64,000 bases of DNA. Source: Streptomyces camponoticapitis (GTDB lineage: Bacteria; Actinomycetota; Actinomycetes; Streptomycetales; Streptomycetaceae). Below, piece after piece: positions 9,381 through 17,599 of the stretch. The notes beneath the pieces are model-generated. The model was not told the origin of the DNA and ran no database searches. It saw only the letters and a list, made by a program, of their open reading frames with translations. The stretch's first letter is position 1. Each line of letters begins with the position of its first letter. A program made the position numbers and the translations under genes. The stretch covers positions 124,001 to 188,000 of the forward strand of contig NZ_BMMV01000008.1 in assembly GCF_014646115.1 (NCBI RefSeq), in the 5' to 3' direction.

Positions 9381-10709
9381 ATGACGGTCGAGGACACGAC
9401 AGGCTCCCGCTCCGGAGCGGGAGCGAGGGTCGCGAGGGCCGCGGGCGGCACCGGGAGCCGCGCGGCCTGGCCGGTCACGGTCTGGCTTCTCACCAGGACC
9501 GTACTGATGCTCTGCGTCCTCAGGATCCTCGTCACACCGGGCGTCGACGTCACTCCGGACGTCTCCGTCACCTACGAGGGCTGGTACGACGTCCTGCGCG
9601 CCGGCACCTTTCCGCAGTCCGACGTCACCTGGCAGTACCCGCCGGGCGCCGCGTTCGCGATCCTCTCCCCCGCCCTGCTGCCCTTCCTCGGCTACGCCAC
9701 GGCGTTCTTCACCCTCTGTCTGCTCTGCGACGCGCTGGTCCTCGTGCTGCTGCTCCACGCGGGCCGGCGACCGGGACGCTCGCTCCGCGGCGCCTGGGTC
9801 TGGGTGGCGGGCGTGGCACTGCTCGGTCCCACGGTGTACGCCCGTTACGACGTGATGGTCACCGCCGTCGCCGTCGGCGCCCTCCTCGTGGGACTCCGCA
9901 GGCCCCAACTCCTCGGCGCGCTCGCGGGGTTCGGGGCGCTGCTGAAGGTGTGGCCGGTGCTGCTGCTGATCGGTACGCCGCGGGGCCGGGCCACCCGGCT
10001 GTCCTGGTCCGCCGCCGTCGCGACGGCGCTCGCCCTGCTGGCGGTGGTGTCCGCGGTGCTGCCCGGCGCGCTGGACTTCCTCACCGCGCAGCGCGACCGG
10101 GGCACCGAGATCGAGTCGCTGGGCGCGCTGGTCTTCCATGTGGCCCGGCATCTCGGCTGGGACGGGGCGGTGATGTTCTCCTACGGTTCGGTGGAGTTCC
10201 GGGGGCCGTACGTCCCGCTCGTCAGCGCGCTGGCCCTGGTCCTCAGCGTGGCGGCCTTCGGCTGGCTGCTCGTCTGGCGGGTGAAAGCGGCCACGTTCAC
10301 CGCGAGCACCCTGTGCGACGCGGCGTTCGTCGCGGTCCTGCTCTTCACCGTGACCAGCCGGGTGATCAGCCCGCAGTACATGATCTGGCTGGTGGGCCTG
10401 GCGGCCGTCTGTCTGCTCCCGAGGTCGAGCACGATGACGCGGCCCGCGGTGCTCGTGGTGGCGGCCTCGGCGGTCACGATGCTCGAATTCCCGCTGTTCT
10501 TCTCCAACGTGACGGCGAGCGACTGGCTGGGCGTGACCCTGCTCGTCGTACGCAACGGGCTGCTGGTCGCCGCGACGCTGACGGCGTGCGCCCGGCTGTG
10601 GCGCGGGACGGTGCCCGGCGCACGCCCACGCGAAGGCCAGAGGGTGGCGGGCGCGCCCGGCGGCGAGGAGGGGAGCAAGGAGTCCACCTACCGGCTGCTC
10701 GGCTCCTGA
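9381..10709 (+). CDS. Polytopic GT87-type (DUF2029) mannosyltransferase-like membrane protein
   Basis: A 442-residue integral membrane protein with about 10 hydrophobic helices. An early extracytoplasmic loop carries Asp/Glu residues, and a WQYPPGAAF motif follows, as in GT-C fold polyprenyl-phosphate-mannose-dependent mannosyltransferases (GT87). These use a lipid-linked sugar outside the membrane to extend lipid glycans. The C-terminus is a charged cytoplasmic tail. The ATG at 9381 is chosen because it follows the short spacer from the divergent pimB gene; a GGCAGG lies 7 nt upstream. Position next to pimB suggests a shared phosphoinositide-mannoside or lipoglycan pathway (inference). Confidence 0.75.
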   Translation: MTVEDTTGSRSGAGARVARAAGGTGSRAAWPVTVWLLTRTVLMLCVLRILVTPGVDVTPDVSVTYEGWYDVLRAGTFPQSDVTWQYPPGAAFAILSPALLPFLGYATAFFTLCLLCDALVLVLLLHAGRRPGRSLRGAWVWVAGVALLGPTVYARYDVMVTAVAVGALLVGLRRPQLLGALAGFGALLKVWPVLLLIGTPRGRATRLSWSAAVATALALLAVVSAVLPGALDFLTAQRDRGTEIESLGALVFHVARHLGWDGAVMFSYGSVEFRGPYVPLVSALALVLSVAAFGWLLVWRVKAATFTASTLCDAAFVAVLLFTVTSRVISPQYMIWLVGLAAVCLLPRSSTMTRPAVLVVAASAVTMLEFPLFFSNVTASDWLGVTLLVVRNGLLVAATLTACARLWRGTVPGARPREGQRVAGAPGGEEGSKESTYRLLGS

Positions 10710-10760
10710 GACGCCCGCCCAGGGCCCGTACGGCGGCAGGCGGGCCGGGGCCCGCGTCTC
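10708..10760. terminator. Imperfect GC-rich inverted repeat between convergent genes
   Basis: GAGACGC at 10708-10714 pairs with GCGTCTC ending at 10760, and further GC-rich pairing is possible inside. It overlaps the stop of the GT87 gene and lies just before the stop of the convergent metallopeptidase gene, so a bidirectional terminator is likely. There is no T-tract, which is common in Streptomyces. Confidence 0.5.
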
Positions 10761-12030
10761 AGCGCAGCCGCTCGCGCATGTAGTCCCGCCACAGCCCGCC
10801 GAATTCGTCGGGCGTCACCGACAACACCTCGTTCATCGCGTCCTCGACGGCGCCCTCGCGCTTCTCGTGCTCCCCCACCGCCCGGTAGAAGTCCGTCAGC
10901 TTCGACTCGCCCCAGCGCTCGGCGATCAGCTCGCACGCCAGCCGCCCGCCCTCGTACGCCCGGGCCAGCTCGTCCGCCTTCGCGTCGAAGGCGAAGTCAC
11001 CGTCCTCCGGAAGAGCGGCGGGCAGGTTCCCGCCGCGCAGGGACCGTTCGAGCTCCGGGGCGGCCTGGCCGTCGACCGGGCTGGTGTCCCGGTAGGCGAC
11101 CCAGTCGGAGAAACCTTCCGACAGCCACATCGGCGTGGCCTTCGAGGTGTCCGCCCGCGTCGCCACATGGGTGGTCTCGTGGGTGAGGACCACCCGGCGC
11201 CCGAAGTCGCCCAGGATGCTGTACGCGTCTGGGTTGACGATCACCCGGTCCGCCGGCGAGGAGCCCTCCTGCTGCCGGGTCTCACCGGTCGTGACGGCGG
11301 CGATGCCCCGGTAGCTCGTCGTGGTGGCGCCCAGCAGACCCGCCATCGACTCCACCGACTCCGGCACCAGCACCACGACGCGCCCCGACCACTCGCCCGG
11401 CCAGGCCTCGTCCACGGCGGGCACCGCCCGGTCGGCGGCCGCCGCGATCTCACGCAGCCGGTCGTTGTCCTGGCCGACGCCGAGGATCAGGCTGCGCCTG
11501 CCGTGCACGACGTCGACGGCGCCCTGCTGCCAGAGCTGCTGCACCCCGCCCTCGCCGGGCCGGTCGGCCGTCACGTACCAGCGCCCGTCCCGTTCGGTCA
11601 GCTCCATGGTGCGGGCCGAGGTGACGGGCGCGCTGTCGTAGTCCTCCATCCGGTAACGCAGCTCGACCCGCGCCGTCGCGTGCATCCCGGAGCGCTCGAC
11701 GTCCCGCACCTCGTACTCCCACGACCGCACGGGCACGTCGACGAGGTTGCGGTAGGTCCGCCGCTCGGCGGCGAGCAGCGCGTCGGCGGCGGGGTCGACG
11801 GCGGCCAGATAGCCGCTCTCGTCACGGTCGAGGAGGGCGTCGGCCCGCTGGTCGAGGGTGTGCTCGATCGCGCCGGTGGCGGCGTCGGTCGCGGTGGGCG
11901 CGGAACAGCCGGAGGCGACGAGCAGACACCCCAGCAGCGAGGCCGCCGCACGGCGGCGCACCGTGCCACGGGCGGGCGTACGCCCGCGACCCGCCGCACG
12001 TCTTCGAGTCGTACGTCCCTGACCTGCCAC
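10759..12030 (-). CDS. Lipoprotein with HETTH zinc-peptidase motif
   Basis: A 423-residue exported protein. An Arg-rich n-region, hydrophobic stretch and lipobox LVASGC at ~37-42 predict a lipoprotein. An NTF2/SnoaL-like domain fills roughly residues 50-160. The C-terminal half contains HETTH followed ~20 residues later by WLSEGFSDW, the HExxH plus downstream Glu pattern of gluzincin metallopeptidases. His, Glu, His and the second Glu are all present, so activity is plausible. The substrate is unknown. The GTG/ATG start is not well fixed: several upstream codons encode basic residues. It converges with the GT87 gene and lies downstream of two NlpC/P60 hydrolase genes on the same strand. Confidence 0.8.
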   Translation of the reverse strand: MAGQGRTTRRRAAGRGRTPARGTVRRRAAASLLGCLLVASGCSAPTATDAATGAIEHTLDQRADALLDRDESGYLAAVDPAADALLAAERRTYRNLVDVPVRSWEYEVRDVERSGMHATARVELRYRMEDYDSAPVTSARTMELTERDGRWYVTADRPGEGGVQQLWQQGAVDVVHGRRSLILGVGQDNDRLREIAAAADRAVPAVDEAWPGEWSGRVVVLVPESVESMAGLLGATTTSYRGIAAVTTGETRQQEGSSPADRVIVNPDAYSILGDFGRRVVLTHETTHVATRADTSKATPMWLSEGFSDWVAYRDTSPVDGQAAPELERSLRGGNLPAALPEDGDFAFDAKADELARAYEGGRLACELIAERWGESKLTDFYRAVGEHEKREGAVEDAMNEVLSVTPDEFGGLWRDYMRERLR

Positions 12031-12111
12031 CCTGCCGATCGTACGGGGCGCCGCGAGGACGAATCCCGACGATGCGTCGGTGACGGGTGCTCCGGCAGGG
12101 CCGGACCGCGC

Positions 12112-13146
12112 TCAGATCCGGGTGACCGAGGAGACCGGCATCATGCCGACCGGGTCGTAGCGGACCGAGGCGCCGGGGTAAGGCGCGTGCACCACCTGGC
12201 CGTTGCCCATGTACATCCCGATGTGGCTGGCGTCGTCGCGGTAGGCGACCAGGTCGCCCGGCCTCGCCCGGGAGAGCGGCACCTGCTGCCCCGCGTACCG
12301 CTGCGCCTGTGACGTACGCGGCAGCGAGACCCCGGCCTGCGCGTACGCCCACTGGGTCAGGCCCGAACAGTCGAACCCCGAGGGGCCGTTGGCGCCCCAC
12401 ACGTACGGCAGGCCGACGACGCCTCGGGCGGCGCGGGCGGCCGCCGCGGCCCGCGCGGACGCGGGCGCCTCCCCGAACGACAGGCCGGCGTCACGCCCGG
12501 AGCGCGAGGCCCGGTCGGTGTCCCTCGCGGCGTCGGGCAGCGCGTTCAGCAGCCGCCGCGCCTCCGCGAGCTTGGTCTCGACGGTGCGCTTGTGGCGGGC
12601 GACGGCCGCCCTGCTGCGCTCCAGCTCGGCGAGGTCCTTGGTCGCCTCGTCACGCTGCAGGTCGAGCTTGCGCTGGGCCAGCCCGAGTTCACGCAGGGCC
12701 ACCGCCTGGCGGTCGCTCAGCCGGTCGAGGGCCTCGGCCCTGCCGAGGTAGCTGTCCGGGTCGGAGGAGAGCAGCAGCGCGAGCGCCGGGTCGAGCCCGC
12801 CGGAGCGGTACTGGGCGCTCGCGATCGAACCGAGTGCGCCACGCATCCGGTTGACGCGCTCCTGGCCCCGGGCCGCGCTGTCCCGCACCCGGTCCACCCG
12901 CTTGCGCAGCACACCGGCCCGCTCGCCCGCCTTGTTGTACCGCTCGGTGGCCTTCTCGGCCTCCTCGTACAGCCTGTCGACGGTCGACCGGGTCGCCTCG
13001 GTCGCCTCCCTCGGGTCCGCGCCCGCCGGCGCCGTCCCGAGGGCGGCCGCGGCCGTGACAGCCGCGGCGGACAGGACCGTGACCCGGGTGCCCCGGCTGT
13101 GGCCGGGGTGTGAGGAACGACGATGGGACACCACAGGAAGCCGCAC
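12112..13146 (-). CDS. Secreted NlpC/P60 (C40) peptidoglycan endopeptidase with coiled-coil N-terminus
   Basis: About 344 residues. A signal peptide (TRVTVLSAAAVTAAAALG) leads into a long coiled coil of ~170 residues and then a C-terminal NlpC/P60 domain. The catalytic Cys is in FDCSGLTQWAY, and the His is in the stretch SHIGMYMGNGQVVHAP. The family cleaves gamma-D-Glu-diaminopimelate bonds in cell-wall peptides. The start is uncertain: GTG at 13146 touches a GGAAGGA site, while GTG at 13131 matches the paralogue's SHRR start better. It is a tandem paralogue of the next gene upstream, and both resemble the mycobacterial RipA/Rv2190c group. Confidence 0.88.
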   Translation of the reverse strand: MRLPVVSHRRSSHPGHSRGTRVTVLSAAAVTAAAALGTAPAGADPREATEATRSTVDRLYEEAEKATERYNKAGERAGVLRKRVDRVRDSAARGQERVNRMRGALGSIASAQYRSGGLDPALALLLSSDPDSYLGRAEALDRLSDRQAVALRELGLAQRKLDLQRDEATKDLAELERSRAAVARHKRTVETKLAEARRLLNALPDAARDTDRASRSGRDAGLSFGEAPASARAAAAARAARGVVGLPYVWGANGPSGFDCSGLTQWAYAQAGVSLPRTSQAQRYAGQQVPLSRARPGDLVAYRDDASHIGMYMGNGQVVHAPYPGASVRYDPVGMMPVSSVTRI

Positions 13147-13280
13147 TTCCTTCCGCTGGACGCATTACGCAGCCCCCTGCCGCCCGACGGGCGGAACCAT
13201 GACCGGGAGCCGCGGCGCAGCAGACAGTAACCGTGCGGACACGGAGTGACCAAAGACCGCGCCGGGCACAGACAGTGATG

Positions 13281-13311
13281 CCCCGCCGGAGATCACAGGT
13301 CACCGGCGGGG
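13281..13311. terminator. Hairpin between the two NlpC/P60 genes
   Basis: CCCCGCCGG at 13281-13289 pairs perfectly with CCGGCGGGG at 13303-13311, a 9-bp stem and 13-nt loop. It lies between the stop of the upstream NlpC gene and the start of the downstream one. It could be a terminator or part of the downstream gene's leader. Confidence 0.5.
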
Positions 13312-13375
13312 CGCGCGTCAGCGGGAGTAACCGGAATTCGCCCGTACGGGCGGTCGCGGTCGTGTCCGTGGATGT

Positions 13376-13404
13376 GCGCGGGTGTCCGTACGGAGCACCC
13401 GCGC
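13376..13404 (-). terminator. Terminator hairpin downstream of the second NlpC/P60 gene
   Basis: GCGCGGGTG (13376-13384) pairs with CACCCGCGC (13396-13404). An inner CCGTACGG palindrome can extend the structure. It starts 12 bp beyond the stop codon of the NlpC/P60 gene that ends at 13416, the expected place for an intrinsic terminator. Confidence 0.65.
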
Positions 13405-13415
13405 CGAGCGGTGCG

Positions 13416-14441
13416 TCAGACGCGGACGCCGAACTGGAAGCTGCCGGCCCACTCCATGGCCTCGTACCGCACCACGGTGCCCGGCTTGGGGGCGTGCAGC
13501 ACCTGGCCGTTGCCCGCGTACAGCCCGACATGGCTCAGACCGCTGAAGAAGACCAGATCGCCGGGGGCGAGTTCGCCCCGGCCTATCCTGACGCCGTCGT
13601 TGACCTGGGTGTACGTGGTCCTGGTGAGGGCCACACCCGCCTGGGCGTAGGCCCACTGGGTCAGACCGGAGCAGTCGTAGGAGTTGGGCCCCTCGGCACC
13701 GGAGATGTACGGCTTGCCCACCTGGGTGTCGGCGGCGGCCAGCGCGGCGGCGGCGCGACCCGAAGAGGCCGACTCGTTGCCGAGGTTGACGCGCTCGTTG
13801 CCACGGGCCGCGCGCTTCACGTCGTCGGCCTCGAGCTTCGCCCGCTCCTGCGCGGTCAGCGTGTTGAGGAGCTTGTTCGCGGCGTTGAGCTTGGTCTGGA
13901 CGTCCTTCTTCTTCTTCGCCAGCTCGACCCGGGTCGCCTCGAGATCCTTCAGCTTGAGGGACGCCTCCTTGCGCTGCTGCGCGAGGGTCCGCTGCTTGGC
14001 CTGGATCTTCTCCAGCGCGCCGACCTGCTTGGTGCCCATCTGGTCGAGCACGGAGGCCTTGTCCAGATAGTCGTCCGGGTCGGAGGAGAGGAAGAGCTGG
14101 AGGGCCGGGTCGATACCGCCGGAGCGGTACTGGGCGCTGGCCATCGAACCGAGGCCGGTACGCAGCTCGTTGAGCTCGTCCTGGCCGCGCGCGACCTTGT
14201 CCTGGATCGCCTCGACCTGCTTCTCGAGCTTCTTTTCCTTCTCTTCGGCGCCGCTGTGCTTCTCCGTCGAGGCCTCGGCCTCGTGGTAGAGCTTGTCGAC
14301 CTTTTCCTTGACGTCTTCGACGGTCGGCTTCGGGTCGGCCTGCGCGGCCTGGGACGTCAGAGCGACAGCTGCGGCTGCGGTCGCGGAGAGCACAGTCACG
14401 CGGGCGCGGCTCGGCTGCTTGGGACGACGGTGGGACGCCAC
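13416..14441 (-). CDS. Secreted NlpC/P60 (C40) peptidoglycan endopeptidase with coiled-coil N-terminus
   Basis: A 341-residue protein with a signal peptide (RVTVLSATAAAAVALTSQAAQA, Ala-X-Ala cleavage before DPKPTV). A Lys/Glu-rich coiled coil covers roughly residues 35-210, and a C-terminal NlpC/P60 domain follows. The catalytic Cys is in YDCSGLTQWAY, and the His is in HVGLYAGNGQVLHAP. The GTG at 14441 has an AAGGAG site 9 nt upstream. It is paralogous to the gene at 12112-13146 with the same domain order. Its 5' region is long and highly structured (see the leader feature), which suggests RNA-level control, as known for several Streptomyces wall hydrolases. Confidence 0.92.
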   Translation of the reverse strand: MASHRRPKQPSRARVTVLSATAAAAVALTSQAAQADPKPTVEDVKEKVDKLYHEAEASTEKHSGAEEKEKKLEKQVEAIQDKVARGQDELNELRTGLGSMASAQYRSGGIDPALQLFLSSDPDDYLDKASVLDQMGTKQVGALEKIQAKQRTLAQQRKEASLKLKDLEATRVELAKKKKDVQTKLNAANKLLNTLTAQERAKLEADDVKRAARGNERVNLGNESASSGRAAAALAAADTQVGKPYISGAEGPNSYDCSGLTQWAYAQAGVALTRTTYTQVNDGVRIGRGELAPGDLVFFSGLSHVGLYAGNGQVLHAPKPGTVVRYEAMEWAGSFQFGVRV

Positions 14442-14450
14442 GAAGGCGAG

Positions 14451-14575
14451 CTCCTTCTTCCTCGAGCCGCCTACCGGGTGCGTGGGGAGCGGGTCCCCGG
14501 CTCCGTGAGTTCAGCGTTCCCGGCGGGGCCGGGAATCCGGTACAACCGGACTGAACCGCACGAATTCGGCGGTTC
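14451..14575 (-). promoter_or_regulatory. Structured 5' leader with ydaO/c-di-AMP-riboswitch-like fragments
   Basis: Upstream of the NlpC/P60 gene are three adjacent perfect hairpins: 14553-14575 (7-bp stem), 14536-14550 (6 bp) and 14517-14535 (8 bp). After these, on the minus strand, comes ACGGAGCCGGGGACCC (14506-14491), and then ACCCGGTAGGCGG shortly before the ribosome site. Both short blocks resemble the first and last conserved parts of actinobacterial ydaO (c-di-AMP) riboswitches, as I remember them from rpfA-type wall hydrolase genes. The central part of that riboswitch is missing: only ~10 nt separate the blocks. It could therefore be a reduced, degenerate or unrelated element. Confidence 0.35.
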
Positions 14576-14780
14576 CTTCGCCGCCACCCCGGATGGGTGA
14601 TCAACCGCGCGAAGGTTCGAGGCCTGACCCTAGTGACCTTCTCGTGATCAGTTCAAATCCTGAAGAGAAAAAATTTGGCCTCGGAGTGGTTTCTTCACAT
14701 ACATCGCACCGACAGTGATGAGCAATTGACGCTGTGGTGTGACATGGGGTGACCAAATGCCGCATTGGCCACAGGAGTTA

Positions 14781-16142
14781 CTAGACGCGCGAAAGCCGCT
14801 TCAGCAGCAAGGCGGACGCGACGGGCCGCGCGCCGGCCCGCGCCACTCCGTCGGCGACCTCCCGGTCGGTGGAGACCACCACCACCGGACGGCCCGGCGG
14901 CTCCGCCCGTACGAGCTGGCGGATCAACTCGTCCGCCGTCACACCCGGTTTCGAGAAGAGCACCCGTACCCCGCGCGGCGGCGCGAGCAGTACGGGAGCG
15001 GCCAGTTCGGCCCCGTCGAAGACGCATGTCATCTCGGCGCCGGACTGGGCCGCGAGCATCGCGAGCCCGCCCAGCAGCCGCAGCCGCTGCTTCTCCAACG
15101 GCATCGTCGGATAGCCGGTCTTGGTGACGTTGTAGCCGTCCACGACCAGATGCGCCTGCGGCAGCGCGAGCAACTGGTCCAGCAGCGCCGGGTCCATGTC
15201 GGAGAGCGCGCGGGCCGCGACGTCCTTGGGAGACATCCGGCCGGGCGCCACGGCGTCGACCAGATCGGCGGGGTGCGAGGCGGCCGGGGGCAGCGCCAGC
15301 TCCCGCCGCAGGCCCTGCGCCGACTCCAGGACGGTGTCCAGCAGCAGCCGCAACCGCATGTCCTCCACGGAACGCCCCTCACGGGCGGCCCGGCGGCCGG
15401 CCTCCACCGCCGACTCCGCCTCCGCGAGCCGCGCCTTGAGGCGCCGTGTCTCGCTCTCCGCCGCGGACACCTGGACCGCGGCCTCCGCGCGGGCGGCCTC
15501 GATCTCGGCGGCCGTACGGCGCAGGGCGGCCTCGCCGCGCTTCACGTCGCTCAGGGCGCTGCGCAGCTTGCGGTGCGTGGACTCGGCCTCCTTGCGGGCG
15601 CTGTCCAGCTCCGTACGCAGCCGCTCCGTCTCACTCCTCGTCGCCGCGCGGGCCTGGGCGAGCTCCTCGCGCAGCCGCTCCAGCTCGCGGCGGTTCTCCT
15701 CGTCGACGCGCTCGGCGTCGGCGCGCTGGACCTCCTCGCCGGCGGCGGCCACCAGCTTCACCCAGCCGACGGGCCGCAGGACATAGGCGGCGGCCGCCAC
15801 GTCGACGGGGTCGGCGGCCGGGGGCGGCGACCCGGATTCCACCGCGGCGGCCAGCTCCGGGTCCGCCTGGCCGAACCGCTCACCGATCCGCTGCCGGAAC
15901 ACCGGGTCGCTCTCCAGGGCGGCCGCCATCGCGTTGCCGGCGTACCGGGCCCGCCTGGTCGGTGTGAAACGCGCGTACTGTCGTAGCTGCGGGGGCAGTT
16001 CGGTGACGGTCAGACCGCCGAAGGCGTCCGAGACCAGCGCCACGACCCGGCGCCGTACTCCCTCGGGCAGCGGCCTGTCGAGCGCCTCGGCGTCGCCGCC
16101 GGCCGCACCGGCCGGCTCAGCGCCATTCGCGGGCTGCTCCAC
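14781..16142 (-). CDS. NYN/YacP-type PIN-fold RNase-like protein with coiled coil
   Basis: A 453-residue cytoplasmic protein. The N-terminal ~150 residues are helical. A long coiled coil (roughly 130-270) is rich in Glu, Arg and Ala. The last ~170 residues form a NYN/YacP domain: HLVVDGYNVTKTGYP carries the first catalytic Asp, with CVFDGAE and VVSTDREVADGV following. This is the PIN-like acidic cluster of Rae1/YacP ribonucleases, which cut mRNA on the ribosome in Bacillus. RNase activity here is inferred. The GTG at 16142 follows a GGGGTGACGG element. The ~340 bp downstream, before the NlpC gene, hold no gene. Confidence 0.8.
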   Translation of the reverse strand: MEQPANGAEPAGAAGGDAEALDRPLPEGVRRRVVALVSDAFGGLTVTELPPQLRQYARFTPTRRARYAGNAMAAALESDPVFRQRIGERFGQADPELAAAVESGSPPPAADPVDVAAAAYVLRPVGWVKLVAAAGEEVQRADAERVDEENRRELERLREELAQARAATRSETERLRTELDSARKEAESTHRKLRSALSDVKRGEAALRRTAAEIEAARAEAAVQVSAAESETRRLKARLAEAESAVEAGRRAAREGRSVEDMRLRLLLDTVLESAQGLRRELALPPAASHPADLVDAVAPGRMSPKDVAARALSDMDPALLDQLLALPQAHLVVDGYNVTKTGYPTMPLEKQRLRLLGGLAMLAAQSGAEMTCVFDGAELAAPVLLAPPRGVRVLFSKPGVTADELIRQLVRAEPPGRPVVVVSTDREVADGVARAGARPVASALLLKRLSRV

Positions 16143-16177
16143 GATCCGTCACCCCACTACCCTTTCGGGCGGCTCCC

Positions 16178-16420
16178 TCAGGAACCGGCGCCCGGCCTGT
16201 CAACCAGTTCGATCTGATCCACCGCGTTGCACCAGCGGCAGCGGACGGACTCGATGGTCTCACTGACCACGTCGCGCTCCTCGACCTTCGACGTCCCGGC
16301 CAGGTCCAGATGGACGTACTCCACCACCTTGGACGAGCGCGTCACGTCGAACCTGGTGAGGTTGCCGCACAGGGTGCAGCGCCACCGGGTGGCTTCGGTC
16401 GGCAAGGGAACCGTCGTCAT
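16178..16420 (-). CDS. Small zinc-ribbon protein
   Basis: An 80-residue protein with two CxxC knuckles, CTLCGN near residue 15 and CRWCN near 65. They are spaced as in a four-cysteine zinc ribbon, with charged beta-rich sequence between. The ATG at 16420 has a GAGGA site about 7-9 nt upstream. No enzymatic motif is seen. It probably binds Zn and may bind nucleic acid or protein. It lies directly upstream of the NYN gene on the same strand (35-bp gap) and may be cotranscribed with it. Confidence 0.75.
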   Translation of the reverse strand: MTTVPLPTEATRWRCTLCGNLTRFDVTRSSKVVEYVHLDLAGTSKVEERDVVSETIESVRCRWCNAVDQIELVDRPGAGS

Positions 16421-16595
16421 CGTGCCGTCCTCATCTCGTCGAGCCCTGATGTCGTGAGGTCGAGCCTGCCGCACCGCTCTCCGGTACGGCACCGTTCCGC
16501 GGAAGTACGCGCCCGTAACCCTACGGCCTCCCGCGTGTCCCATGTCGCGGCGAGGCGGTCCGTACCTGTCTGTCCGCGTACGGGATGATCCGTGA

Positions 16596-17306
16596 ATGAT
16601 CAATTGGCGGGCGGCGGGCGCGGCACCGGTGATGACCTACGGTCTGATCGGCCTGTGCGCCCTGGCCTTCCTGACCGGCCCGCTGTCGGGGTTCAACCCC
16701 GCGTACGGGACGGGTGACACGCTGCTCGCGGCGCAGAGCGCGTACTTCGAGCGCTGGGGGGTGATCCCCGACCAGCTGACCAGCGGTGATTCCCACGCGC
16801 TCCTCACCCCTTTCACCGCGCTCTTCGTCCATGGCAGCTGGCTCCATCTGCTCGGGAACCTGCTCTTCCTCTATGTCTTCGGGGCGATGGCCGAGGAACG
16901 GATGGGGCGGGTGCGGTTCACCCTCTTCTATCTCGTCTGCGGCTATCTCGCCCTTCTCGCCTACGCGGCGGTGAACGCGGACTCCGACCAGACCCTGGTG
17001 GGGGCGTCGGGCGCGATCTCCGGCGTGCTGGGAGCCTTCCTCTGTCTCTTTCCCCGCGCGCGCGTCACCAGCCTCTTCCCGTTCCTTTTCTTCCTGCCGC
17101 TGCGCTTCCCCGCCTGGATCGTCCTGATCTTCTGGTTCGTGCTCCAGTGGCTGGCGGCCCACAACGCCGAGCCGGGCCCCGGCGTCGCGTATCTGGCGCA
17201 TCTGGTGGGCTTCGCCCTGGGCTTCGTCGCCGCCTGGGGGCTCTTCCGGCGTACGGCTAGAGTGAAGTCCCGTTCAGCGGCCCCCGAGGGAGAACGTCAA
17301 CCGTGA
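16596..17306 (+). CDS. Rhomboid-family intramembrane serine protease
   Basis: A 236-residue membrane protein with six predicted helices. Rhomboid motifs: HGSWLHLLGNLLFLYVFG in TM2, the catalytic Ser in GASGAISGVLGAF (TM4), and the catalytic His in YLAHLVGFALGF (TM6). The Ser-His dyad is intact, so it should cut transmembrane segments within the bilayer. Substrates are unknown. The ATG at 16596 begins just after a divergent promoter shared with the zinc-ribbon gene. The stop overlaps the following AsnC-like gene by GTGA, indicating coupled translation. Confidence 0.9.
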   Translation: MINWRAAGAAPVMTYGLIGLCALAFLTGPLSGFNPAYGTGDTLLAAQSAYFERWGVIPDQLTSGDSHALLTPFTALFVHGSWLHLLGNLLFLYVFGAMAEERMGRVRFTLFYLVCGYLALLAYAAVNADSDQTLVGASGAISGVLGAFLCLFPRARVTSLFPFLFFLPLRFPAWIVLIFWFVLQWLAAHNAEPGPGVAYLAHLVGFALGFVAAWGLFRRTARVKSRSAAPEGERQP

Positions 17307-17584
17307 TCACCGCGATCGTGCTCATCAAGACCAGCGTCGACCGGATCCCCGAGATCGCCGAGTCGATCGCGGCGCTGGAGAGCGTCAGCGAGGTCTTCTC
17401 CGTCACCGGCACCTACGACCTGATCGCCATGGTGCGGGTCGCCAACCACGACGACCTCGCCGACGTCATCCCCGGCAGCATCAGCAAGATCCCGGGCGTC
17501 GAGGCCACGGACACGCACGTGGCGTTCCGTACGTACTCCCAGCACGACCTGGAAGCGGCCTTCGCGATCGGCCTCGACGCCTGA
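17303..17584 (+). CDS. Stand-alone Lrp/AsnC ligand-binding (RAM) domain protein
   Basis: A 93-residue protein corresponding only to the C-terminal RAM/ASNC_trans_reg domain of Lrp-type regulators, with no helix-turn-helix. The core pattern AIVLIKTSVDRIPEIAESI ... VFSVTGTYDLIAMVRV is typical. Such single-domain proteins form oligomers that bind small effectors, often amino acids. The GTG start overlaps the rhomboid stop (GTGA), and a GAGGGAGAA site is inside the rhomboid gene. Role unknown. Confidence 0.85.
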   Translation: MITAIVLIKTSVDRIPEIAESIAALESVSEVFSVTGTYDLIAMVRVANHDDLADVIPGSISKIPGVEATDTHVAFRTYSQHDLEAAFAIGLDA

Positions 17585-17599
17585 TCCGAGCGGGGTGGT

